In this document: piece by piece, positions 1 to 5,370 of the stretch
Numbering within the stretch: position 1 is the first letter of the stretch
Layout: each line of letters opens with the position of its first letter
IMG/VR virus record: IMGVR_UViG_3300042465_002980
Span: 1 to 38,258 of that record
DNA length: 38,258 bases
From: a virus
Direction: 5' to 3' (one strand)
Notes under the pieces: generated by a model
Databases searched by the model: none
Seen by the model: only the letters and a program-made list of their open reading frames with translations
What the model was told of the DNA's origin: nothing
Made by a program: the position numbers and the translations under genes

Positions 1-2
1 AC

Positions 3-368
3 GGCGACGTCACCGCGTACCGCTCAGAATTGCGCAGTATCACAAAATCACGGCATCATGCCGAAACCCTGATAAATGCCGTAGCATGGCGCGATAGCCT
101 CACGGCGGACGACATTATCAAGGCGTCGCAATCCGCCTATTCCGGGTGCCTCACGATTGTGCGCACCGACACCGGCGGATTCAAGATTGATTACTGCGCG
201 GGCCAATACTTCCCCACAGAATACCGTAACGCGGTCTGCGCCGTGCTGTCCGCGGCACTGTGGGATTACTGGCGCACCGATACCGTTAGCGGGGACGGCG
301 CCTGGGACAGGATACGTAATACCGCGCGTAAAGAGTTAGGTCGGAGCATTGCGCAAGTCTGGTTTTGA
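3..368 (+). CDS. hypothetical phage protein, 5' end cut by window
   Basis: I do not recognise this protein. The reading frame is open to the left edge of the window. The only in-window start is a TTG at 30 with no Shine-Dalgarno, and the codons before it read as ordinary protein, so the true start probably lies outside. From the TTG it would be 112 aa. It is soluble, with two Cys and a run of Trp/Tyr/Asp residues near the C-terminus, and has no signal peptide or membrane segment. It ends 79 bp before the next gene. Confidence 0.6.
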   Translation, partial: GDVTAYRSELRSITKSRHHAETLINAVAWRDSLTADDIIKASQSAYSGCLTIVRTDTGGFKIDYCAGQYFPTEYRNAVCAVLSAALWDYWRTDTVSGDGAWDRIRNTARKELGRSIAQVWF

Positions 369-381
369 TAAACCCCCAACG

Positions 382-426
382 GCCAGCGCCTTAGTAATAG
401 GGCGCTAGGCGGTGCGGGTTTCGCAC
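382..426 (+). other. two hairpins in an intergenic leader
   Basis: The 79-bp gap between the first two genes can form two hairpins. The first pairs GCC-AGCGCC (382-390) with GGCGCT-a-GGC (401-410). The second pairs GTGCG (412-416) with CGCAC (422-426). Neither is followed by a T-run, so an intrinsic terminator is unlikely. They sit just upstream of the AGGAG ribosome site of the next gene and could be a leader structure or a processing site. Confidence 0.35.
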
Positions 427-447
427 TATCTGATAGGAGTGGCAACC

Positions 448-660
448 ATGGACAAATACGGCGCAATAATGACCGGGCACGCCTGCGGTATCTTGGAGCA
501 GGTTTTTACCGCGGAATGGATCAACCTGGAAAACAAGGATCAGCAAAAAATTGCCCTTGATTTTCTGGATGCTGCAAATAATGAAGACTGCAGCGCCCGC
601 GAATACCAACGGCGGATTGGCGCCAGAAACCTTGCGAAGTATGCACGGTGCCTGAAATGA
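448..660 (+). CDS. small hypothetical protein (70 aa)
   Basis: I chose the ATG at 448 because AGGAG (435-439) lies 8 nt upstream. A GTG at 412 in the same frame lies inside a hairpin and has no ribosome site. The protein is 70 aa, soluble and slightly acidic in the middle, with a basic C-terminal third rich in Arg and Lys. I recognise no domain. Its stop overlaps the next start as ATGA (657-660), the translational-coupling junction typical of this early operon. Confidence 0.7.
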   Translation: MDKYGAIMTGHACGILEQVFTAEWINLENKDQQKIALDFLDAANNEDCSAREYQRRIGARNLAKYARCLK

Positions 661-869
661 CGCCTCTTAACAAAACAGTCAATCGCCGGACAATCGGCAC
701 ACACCGCGGCCGCCGTTTCGTGGTCATTCTGGAGCCTGGCGACGTTATCGGGTTTCGGCCTGAACGCACGCGCACCGTATTTTATACGACGTTAGCAGCA
801 TGTTTTGACATGGCAGTCCGGCAACATGTCGCCGCTAAACGTGCAGCGAAAAAGAAAGGTAAACAATGA
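657..869 (+). CDS. small basic hypothetical protein (70 aa)
   Basis: This starts at the ATG of an ATGA overlap with the previous gene. A GTG nine bases upstream is less likely. It is a very basic 70-aa protein: an Arg-rich N-terminal third, a beta-like middle (residues 20-45), and an Ala/Lys-rich tail ending in a Lys cluster. This would suit nucleic-acid binding, but no known fold is recognisable. It ends in another ATGA overlap at 866-869. Confidence 0.65.
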   Translation: MTPLNKTVNRRTIGTHRGRRFVVILEPGDVIGFRPERTRTVFYTTLAACFDMAVRQHVAAKRAAKKKGKQ

Positions 870-976
870 AACCGGAAACCCTCTACGAATGGCTAGGCGA
901 ATGCCTGGCGGCCGGGTGCGTGATTGCCTTGCCGTTGGTCTTGCTGTTTATTGGCGCGGCCTTGGGGCTGTCCTAA
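866..976 (+). CDS. 36-aa single-pass membrane protein
   Basis: This very short gene starts at the ATG of an ATGA overlap and ends in a TAATG overlap, so both ends fit the operon pattern. The protein has a short acidic N-terminus with a Trp, then one hydrophobic segment (about residues 13-34) rich in Ala, Leu, Gly and Val. It is probably an inner-membrane peptide, of a kind common in early phage operons for host takeover or exclusion. No specific function can be assigned. Confidence 0.6.
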   Translation: MKPETLYEWLGECLAAGCVIALPLVLLFIGAALGLS

Positions 977-1137
977 TGCTTTGGCGTAACCTGTCGGCGC
1001 TACGGCGCCGGCGATTACTTAACCTGCAGGCTCATGCCGAGGTGGCGGCCGCGCATGGCGATACGGCGTACAGCCGGAAAGCCCTGCGCATTTATTGGCG
1101 TTTTAACCCGGCCGTAAAGCCCTGGAATCTATGGTAA
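976..1137 (+). CDS. 53-aa basic hypothetical protein
   Basis: This begins at the ATG of a TAATG overlap with the membrane peptide gene (976). An in-frame start at 805 would run through two other genes and is not needed. The product is Arg-rich (an RRRR cluster near residue 12) with aromatic residues at the C-terminus. No domain is recognised. Its stop overlaps the following ATG at 1131. Confidence 0.55.
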   Translation: MLWRNLSALRRRRLLNLQAHAEVAAAHGDTAYSRKALRIYWRFNPAVKPWNLW

Positions 1138-1322
1138 ATCTGCCCGAATCCTGGCCATTTCCTGATGCGGTAATCGCGCCTGATCCATCGGATCCGCCGG
1201 TAATCGCGGACCGAAGTATTGACACGGCCAAAAAGTCCAGTATTATGGGCCTGCGCGGTAATCGCGGCAGGTCTGTGAAACCCCCGGTAATCGCCGGGGA
1301 TATTGATGATGCACCTTTTTAA
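1131..1322 (+). CDS. doubtful 63-aa ORF lying over a promoter/operator region
   Basis: The ATG at 1131 overlaps the previous stop, as other real genes here do. However, the encoded peptide is Pro/Asp-rich and low in complexity, and the DNA holds four exact copies of GGTAATCGC plus a near-consensus promoter. The repeats account for its recurring Val-Ile-Ala and Gly-Asn-Arg residues. It may be a real small protein, or this may be a regulatory region that happens to be open. The next gene has its own good ribosome site and does not need coupling from here. Confidence 0.35.
   Translation: MVNLPESWPFPDAVIAPDPSDPPVIADRSIDTAKKSSIMGLRGNRGRSVKPPVIAGDIDDAPF
1219..1246 (+). promoter_or_regulatory. sigma70-type promoter P1 flanked by dyad repeats
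   Basis: TTGACA (1219-1224) is separated by 16 bp from TATTAT (1241-1246), close to the bacterial consensus. One GGTAATCGC copy ends 12 bp upstream of the -35 box. Two others (1257 and 1286) lie just downstream of the -10 box, where transcription would start and early elongation would occur. P1 would serve the gene at 1337. Repression by a protein bound to the repeats is inference. Confidence 0.65.
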
Positions 1323-1336
1323 TTGGAGAAAAGATC

Positions 1337-1699
1337 ATGCGTAAATACACAGTAATCGCACCTGACGAGATGACCTTGGCCGATGTGCGCGCCATGTTGC
1401 CTGGCTGCACGGTTTCTGAAGTGAAGGTAAAAACGAAGGCCGGAAAGCCGGAAGCGGATTTTGAGCCGGTAATGGTGCTCAAGAATGGCGAAGTGATCCG
1501 CGAGATCGACGGCGTGAGCGCGCAGAAGGCCATCGCCAAGATCATGGCCGAAGTACGCAAGGGGCAGAACTCCGATGGCCGGCACAAGCACGTCTACCCG
1601 GACTGGGGTAATCGCCCGGACGCCAGCGCCGCGGATTACATCAAACAGTTTTGCGATGCGCTGAAGCACAAACCCGCCGATTATGTGGTGGCCGAATGA
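1337..1699 (+). CDS. hypothetical early protein (120 aa)
   Basis: A GGAG ribosome site (1324-1327) precedes the ATG at 1337, and P1 lies about 90 bp upstream. The protein is soluble. Its first 60 residues look like a small alpha/beta domain with many Lys, Glu and Val. The second half is helical, with a His/Tyr/Trp-containing stretch near residues 82-92. I cannot assign a family. The stop overlaps the next start as ATGA (1696-1699). Two copies of the repeat motif, one with a mismatch, lie within the coding sequence. Confidence 0.7.
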   Translation: MRKYTVIAPDEMTLADVRAMLPGCTVSEVKVKTKAGKPEADFEPVMVLKNGEVIREIDGVSAQKAIAKIMAEVRKGQNSDGRHKHVYPDWGNRPDASAADYIKQFCDALKHKPADYVVAE

Positions 1700-1893
1700 G
1701 CTACCATATCAAACCCCAGGGCGACAGCTTTCTGGTCATCAAGACCGCGGATCCGAGTAACCCCAAGGACCGCATGGCCGAGCGGATTATCGCAGTATGC
1801 GGTAATCTACCAGACGCAACCGCCGTATTGAAGGGGTTGTACTGGGTGGCTGCTGCGGAAAATACGCAAGTCAACGCCCGCGGGCAACATTGA
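1696..1893 (+). CDS. small hypothetical protein (65 aa)
   Basis: This starts at the ATG of an ATGA overlap with the preceding gene. The in-frame extension to 1651 has no ribosome site. It is a 65-aa soluble protein with a beta-like first half and an Ala-rich helical second half; no motif is recognised. It ends at 1893 within the -35 box of promoter P2, so the operon is re-initiated here. Confidence 0.65.
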   Translation: MSYHIKPQGDSFLVIKTADPSNPKDRMAERIIAVCGNLPDATAVLKGLYWVAAAENTQVNARGQH

Positions 1894-1918
1894 CAGTCCT
1901 GCGGTAATCGCGTATCCT
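1890..1918 (+). promoter_or_regulatory. sigma70-type promoter P2 with a dyad repeat in its spacer
   Basis: TTGACA (1890-1895) and TATCCT (1913-1918) are separated by exactly 17 bp. The spacer contains the full GCGGTAATCGCG dyad (exact 9-mer at 1903-1911), so a protein bound there would block RNA polymerase directly. The next gene starts at 1940 with a TTGGAG ribosome site. The position of the repeat is the strongest evidence that the motif is an operator. Confidence 0.65.
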
Positions 1919-1939
1919 TTGATAATTGGAGACAACATT

Positions 1940-2134
1940 ATGGGCCTGAAAAAAGTCGTTCGGTTTATCTCGCAAGCTGAAAAACCAGTGAGCCAGGTGT
2001 TCGATACTGGCCGGCGTGGCAATCCAATGATGGGCTGCGACTGCGTGCAATGCTTTGGCTATTGTTCGGTCAATTTTGAAATAGCGGAGCGAGAGAAAGC
2101 GGAGAAACGGCAGGCGCCGGGAGATGACGAATGA
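1940..2134 (+). CDS. Cys-rich hypothetical protein (64 aa)
   Basis: I chose the ATG at 1940, with TTGGAG (1926-1931) upstream, over a TTG at 1919. The protein is 64 aa: a basic N-terminal half, then four Cys in the pattern C-x-C-x2-C-x3-C around residues 35-43, then a charged Glu/Lys-rich tail. The Cys cluster could bind zinc or iron-sulphur, but it matches no family I can name. It is the first gene after P2 and overlaps the following lipoprotein gene by 4 bp. Confidence 0.65.
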   Translation: MGLKKVVRFISQAEKPVSQVFDTGRRGNPMMGCDCVQCFGYCSVNFEIAEREKAEKRQAPGDDE

Positions 2135-2484
2135 AACGCGCGGTAATCGCGGCTGCTTTACTGGCGATGACCGGCTGCACAGTTGTCAACGAGCATAAGC
2201 TGCCGCCGGCTGACTGGCCTGCGCTGGAAATAACTGTTGAGCGCAATGGCTTTTGGGAAACTCAGGAAAAGTGCGGACGCAACGTGGCCGAAGTGCTGTT
2301 AATTGGGCCTGCGCTTGGCTGCATGTGGGTCAATTTTGACGAGATGCGCTGCCGGATATACCTGTGGCTTGATGTATTGGAGCATGAAATGCTGCATTGC
2401 CGGGGGTATGACCATTACGGATCGTCCGACCTGGCTGACTATTGGGAACAGTGGAAAAAGGATAATCAAAATGTGCAACGGTAA
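2131..2484 (+). CDS. early lipoprotein with metzincin-type zinc motif
   Basis: The 117-aa product begins with a basic N-terminus and hydrophobic segment ending in a lipobox-like MTGC, with Cys16 as the predicted lipidation site, so it should be exported and anchored in the envelope. Residues 85-95 read HEMLHCRGYDH, which fits HExxHxxGxxH, the zinc-binding and catalytic signature of metzincins (His85, Glu86, His89, His95). Extra Cys residues in the mature part may form disulphides. Substrate and role are unknown; envelope remodelling or superinfection exclusion are guesses. The start is in an ATGA overlap, and a repeat copy lies in its first codons. Confidence 0.7.
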   Translation: MKRAVIAAALLAMTGCTVVNEHKLPPADWPALEITVERNGFWETQEKCGRNVAEVLLIGPALGCMWVNFDEMRCRIYLWLDVLEHEMLHCRGYDHYGSSDLADYWEQWKKDNQNVQR

Positions 2485-2620
2485 TTGCGATCAGGGTCGG
2501 CGCTGCGACTGCGTAACCAGCGATTTTCTTGACGGACTGATTACGTTGGGCTTTGCGGTGGCAATGCTGGTGGCTGGCGGCATCATCGGGTTTCTTGTTG
2601 GCTTTTTGGTGGGGGAGTGA
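2471..2620 (+). CDS. Cys-rich single-pass membrane protein (49 aa)
   Basis: The ATG at 2471 lies inside the end of the lipoprotein gene (14-bp overlap). The N-terminus has four Cys (residues 2, 6, 12, 14) with Gly, Gln and Arg between them. One hydrophobic helix follows (about residues 21-47), rich in Gly, Val and Phe. Small phage proteins with a similar Cys-Asn-rich head and a single membrane helix seem common to me, but I know no function for them. Confidence 0.6.
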   Translation: MCNGNCDQGRRCDCVTSDFLDGLITLGFAVAMLVAGGIIGFLVGFLVGE

Positions 2621-2621
2621 A

Positions 2622-2858
2622 ATGACCTTCCTAACCGAACTCACCGCAGTCCTAGCAAACGCTAATAACGCAATGGCTGGAGTATTCCTCCGCAGTCACG
2701 CCAAAGAAATCGTCGCGCTGGTCGAGGCTGTGCAGCAGGAACACGGGGGAGAAATCAACAATCCCCGATGCCCGATCTGCAACGCCCTCGCCGCGCTGGA
2801 CAAGGAGCCAATAGACCCCAACAAATGGGCCTTTGACCGGGGGCTGGAGAGCTACTAA
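2622..2858 (+). CDS. hypothetical protein with one CxxC (78 aa)
   Basis: The ATG at 2622 follows the previous stop by 1 bp, with GGGGGAG just upstream as the ribosome site. An upstream in-frame start would overlap the membrane protein. The product is 78 aa and mainly helical in its first 45 residues, then has a single CPIC pair that could be half of a zinc site. It ends in an acidic, aromatic tail. It directly precedes the RuvC-like gene. Confidence 0.6.
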   Translation: MTFLTELTAVLANANNAMAGVFLRSHAKEIVALVEAVQQEHGGEINNPRCPICNALAALDKEPIDPNKWAFDRGLESY

Positions 2859-2859
2859 T

Positions 2860-3339
2860 ATGAATAATTGGATCCTCGGGGTAGACCCTGGCCTGTCTGG
2901 CTGCATGGCGATGCTCCACAAAGGCGCCGTGGATGTGTTTGACATTCCGACCACCACGCGCACGGTCAACAAGAAAGAGAAACGCCAGATTGACCCGTAT
3001 CAACTGGCTGCCTGGCTGGAGATACAGCGCCCACTAATCAAGTTCGCCGTGGTTGAACAGGTCGGTACCATGCCCGGCCAGGGCGTCACGTCCGCATTTA
3101 ATTTTGGCTTTACAACAGGTTGTATTCACGGTATTATTGCAGCCTGTGGTATTAAAATACGTACGGTACCGCCGCAGGTGTGGAAACGAAAATATGGGCT
3201 GCTCGGCCAGAACAAGGACGCCAGCCGCGGGGAAGCAAGTCGCAGGTTCCCCGAGTTCACCCACCTGTGGCCATTAAAGAAGCACGATGGCCGGGCAGAA
3301 GCGGCGCTGCTGGCACTTTATGGGAGTGAGACGACATGA
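2860..3339 (+). CDS. RuvC-like Holliday junction resolvase
   Basis: The 159-aa protein has the RuvC/RNase H-fold layout. Asp9 lies in the first strand (GVDPGLSG), Glu66 in VVEQVG at the usual spacing, and His142-Asp143 near the C-terminus (KKHDGRAEA) with Glu147. These would bind two metal ions to cleave branched DNA during replication, recombination or packaging. Length and residue spacing match bacterial RuvC. The ATG at 2860 is close behind the previous stop; a longer start at 2833 is unlikely. A second resolvase-type gene occurs at 7443. Confidence 0.88.
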   Translation: MNNWILGVDPGLSGCMAMLHKGAVDVFDIPTTTRTVNKKEKRQIDPYQLAAWLEIQRPLIKFAVVEQVGTMPGQGVTSAFNFGFTTGCIHGIIAACGIKIRTVPPQVWKRKYGLLGQNKDASRGEASRRFPEFTHLWPLKKHDGRAEAALLALYGSETT

Positions 3340-3494
3340 TCCCCTCGATTGCAGATCAGTTGCTGTACATGGGCCTGGGCGCCGGCATTATGCAACTAAT
3401 CCATGAATACTACGCTTTCAAACCTGACCATGGCCGGGTGTTCGGTGCCATCCAGATGGTGTTGTTCTGGACTTACTTGTTGGTGAAGACGTGA
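3336..3494 (+). CDS. small membrane protein (52 aa)
   Basis: This starts in an ATGA overlap with the resolvase gene and ends in a GTGA overlap with the next. The 52-aa product has two hydrophobic stretches, about residues 5-25 and 34-51, separated by a charged turn, so it is probably a two-pass membrane hairpin. It forms a pair with the membrane protein gene that follows. I recognise no family. Confidence 0.6.
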   Translation: MIPSIADQLLYMGLGAGIMQLIHEYYAFKPDHGRVFGAIQMVLFWTYLLVKT

Positions 3495-3733
3495 GTTACC
3501 TCGCCGCCTTCGCTGCATCCTTCGTCTATATCTGTTTGAAGGCCATGCAGCAGATCAACGTGGTGCGGGACGCGCAGCGGTGGATCCTGCCCACATCCTT
3601 GGGTATGACGGCGTGCGAGTTCTACATCGTAGGCTACATCGCCGCGGTCGGGCCGACGCTGCCGGGCATCATGGCTATTGGTATTGGCTCCGGCCTGGGC
3701 TGCCTGCTGGCTATGCGGATACATCGCAAGTGA
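3491..3733 (+). CDS. multi-pass small membrane protein (80 aa)
   Basis: It starts with GTG at 3491 in a GTGA overlap. The 80-aa protein has hydrophobic segments around residues 3-19, 38-53 and 57-75, separated by a basic loop with Arg and Trp, and ends with a short basic tail. The size and shape are holin-like, but it sits in the early region away from the lysis genes, so I leave it as a membrane protein of unknown role. The next gene starts in another GTGA overlap. Confidence 0.65.
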   Translation: MSYLAAFAASFVYICLKAMQQINVVRDAQRWILPTSLGMTACEFYIVGYIAAVGPTLPGIMAIGIGSGLGCLLAMRIHRK

Positions 3734-3933
3734 TCTACATCCTGTACGTCGCCTACATTGTCACGGCATCCGGCGTGCCGCACCCGCAGCAGGTCGGCCC
3801 CTTCAAAGGCATTATCGCCTGTGAACACGCTGCCGCTCAAGTCCAAGCAGTTGACAACCGCATCCGATCCACGGTATGCTTATCGTTGAACCATAAACCA
3901 ATGCACTGGAATGGAAAGGAACTCCCAAAATGA
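3730..3933 (+). CDS. hypothetical protein (67 aa)
   Basis: The GTG at 3730 overlaps the previous stop (GTGA), and the stop at 3933 overlaps the next ATG (ATGA). This tight fit is why I prefer it to a longer frame from 3580, which would cover a real gene. The first dozen residues are hydrophobic and aromatic; the rest is polar with Cys and His residues. Function is unknown. Confidence 0.5.
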   Translation: MIYILYVAYIVTASGVPHPQQVGPFKGIIACEHAAAQVQAVDNRIRSTVCLSLNHKPMHWNGKELPK

Positions 3934-4259
3934 CCCTCCCGACCGACGCTGCCGCCCGCAAAGCCATTCCGGTGTACAGCGGGTTCATCAAATATTTCCC
4001 CCGCGGCATGATCGCCGTGGCCCAGTTGTCCAAGATCGGTAACGAACAGCACAACCCTGGCCAGCCTCTTTACTGGGATCGGTCGAAGTCCGGTGACGAG
4101 ATGGACGCACTGGTGCGGCACATGCTGGACGACGCCATGGGCGTGCCAGTGGACACTGACGGGGTGCTGCACGCCACCAAGCTGGCCTGGCGCGCGATGG
4201 GCAATCTGGAGAAGCTGCTGGAGAATAAAGCGGCAAATACCCGGAACGGGGTGAAATGA
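3930..4259 (+). CDS. dATP/dGTP diphosphohydrolase-like protein (DUF5664)
   Basis: The 109-aa product resembles the small phage domain named dATP/dGTP diphosphohydrolase N-terminal (DUF5664). It has an ARKAIPVYSG start (residues 9-18), a YFP segment, the signature KIGNEQHNPGQP (35-46), a Trp-containing segment, and a helical part with RHM and Ala-Trp-Arg-Ala. Members are proposed to hydrolyse purine dNTPs, and in some phages they go with altered dNTP pools or base substitution. No PurZ-like gene is in this window. It starts in an ATGA overlap and ends overlapping the phosphoesterase gene. Confidence 0.75.
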   Translation: MTLPTDAAARKAIPVYSGFIKYFPRGMIAVAQLSKIGNEQHNPGQPLYWDRSKSGDEMDALVRHMLDDAMGVPVDTDGVLHATKLAWRAMGNLEKLLENKAANTRNGVK

Positions 4260-5143
4260 TGCCCTATAAAGACGTTACCAAGAAACGGGAGAATGACCGC
4301 AAGTATTGGCTGAAGGTCAAGGGCGCCGGCCCTTTGCCGGTATCAACCGCCATGAACCGAGCCATAGATGTGGTACAACACATTAAGATCAAGGTGCCGA
4401 AGCACGGACTAAAGATTGCCTACATCCCGGACGCGCAGGTCATGCCGGGCGTTGACATGCGGCACCTGTTCTGGTGCGGGCAGTATCTGGCAGAGAAGCG
4501 CCCGGACGTGATTGTCTGTGGTGGCGACTTTGGCGACTTTCCCAGCCTGTCACGCTTTGGCCGCGGGGAACGCAAGTTTGAAGGGCTGCGCTACCGCCGG
4601 GACATTGACGCTTTCCATCAAGGCATGGAACTGTTGATGACACCGATTGCGCTGGCCAAGAACTACAAGCCGGCGCTGCACTTCACCCTTGGCAACCATG
4701 AAGACCACATCAATCGCATCACGCAGGAGCACTCCTTTCTGGAAGGGCTGATCTCGCAAGACGACCTGCACTTGGCTGACTATGGCTGGAACGTTCACCC
4801 GTTCATGCAGCCTATTGCCATTGCCGGCGTGGCCTTCTGCCACTACTTCCCGAGCGGCGGCCTGGGTCGCCCAATCACGACCGCGCGCGACATCCTGAAC
4901 AAGCTGCACATGAGCGCCATTGCCGGCCACCAGCAGGGCCGGGACATTGCGTACGGCAAGCGGGCTGACGGGCGCCAGATGACGGCGATCATCAGCGGTA
5001 GCTTCTACCAGCACGACATGAGCTACCTGTCGCCATTTACCAACGCCCACTGGCGCGGTATGTGGCTTCTCCATCAAGTTAAAAATGGCGAATTTGACGA
5101 GATGGCACTTTCAATCGACTACCTGAAACGGAGATATGCGTGA
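4256..5143 (+). CDS. calcineurin-like metallophosphoesterase
   Basis: The 295-aa protein carries the metallophosphoesterase motifs: Asp59-x-Gln61 (normally DxH), GGDFGD with Asp91, GNHED with Asn147-His148-Glu149, His196, and GHQQG with His225 (normally GHxH). It should bind two metals and cleave phosphoesters. The Gln in place of the first metal-ligand His and the loss of the last His suggest altered metal use. The first 20 residues (PYKD, KKRENDRKYW) resemble the basic leader of phage HNH endonucleases. Starts at 4256 and 4259 are both possible. It follows the dNTP hydrolase gene, so nucleotide or end processing is plausible. Confidence 0.82.
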   Translation: MMPYKDVTKKRENDRKYWLKVKGAGPLPVSTAMNRAIDVVQHIKIKVPKHGLKIAYIPDAQVMPGVDMRHLFWCGQYLAEKRPDVIVCGGDFGDFPSLSRFGRGERKFEGLRYRRDIDAFHQGMELLMTPIALAKNYKPALHFTLGNHEDHINRITQEHSFLEGLISQDDLHLADYGWNVHPFMQPIAIAGVAFCHYFPSGGLGRPITTARDILNKLHMSAIAGHQQGRDIAYGKRADGRQMTAIISGSFYQHDMSYLSPFTNAHWRGMWLLHQVKNGEFDEMALSIDYLKRRYA

Positions 5144-5370
5144 GCAACACCGTAGACGCAAACGTGTTACGAGCGGTGTTCGCCGCGCGCGTGTCGCTGG
5201 CCAAGCTGACCAAGGCCGAAGCGGTAACGCACGCGAAGGATGAATGGGAAAAGACCCAACGCTGGGTCGCGTCTGCCAGCAGCAAGGAAGGGTCGTTCGT
5301 CTGGTTCTGCCAGGAGTTTGACTTGGACGAGTCCGCAGTCCTGCGGGCAATACGGGAGCGGCGGAAATGA
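5140..5370 (+). CDS. small hypothetical protein (76 aa)
   Basis: It starts with GTG at 5140 in a GTGA overlap and ends in an ATGA overlap. The 76-aa protein is soluble and helical, with a Trp-rich middle (about residues 36-56) and an acidic then basic C-terminal helix. I recognise no domain. The C-terminal part resembles a short helix-turn-helix in composition, but no clear motif can be defended. Confidence 0.6.
   Translation: MSNTVDANVLRAVFAARVSLAKLTKAEAVTHAKDEWEKTQRWVASASSKEGSFVWFCQEFDLDESAVLRAIRERRK

Larger units (their letters stand above)
1169..2150 (+). repeat. cluster of GGTAATCGC dyad repeats (operator-like)
   Basis: Seven exact plus-strand copies of GGTAATCGC start at 1169, 1199, 1257, 1286, 1607, 1903 and 2142. 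One-mismatch forms start at 1351 (AGTAATCGC), 2480 (GGTAATTGC) and, on the minus strand, at 1011-1019. A truncated form is at 1801. Most copies sit in a short inverted repeat, GCG-GTAAT-CGC, extended to CGCG arms at 1254-1266 and around 2142, or to CCCCGG/CCGGGG at 1282-1299. Elsewhere I found only one exact copy, on the minus strand at 24667-24675. The copies cross both genes and gaps. They look like binding sites for a repressor or replication protein; which of the two is inference. Confidence 0.7.

Noticed and set aside
1338-1699. All GTAATC-like matches taken as operators
   Set aside because: The copies at 1351 and 1607 lie in codons for Val-Ile-Ala and Gly-Asn-Arg without nearby promoter elements. 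They are counted in the repeat list but not called as separate operator sites.
3851-3880. TTGACA-N18-TATGCT as a promoter before the DUF5664-like gene
   Set aside because: The spacing is 18 bp and the -10 box matches only 4 of 6. It lies in coding sequence within a tightly coupled operon, so it was not listed as a feature.
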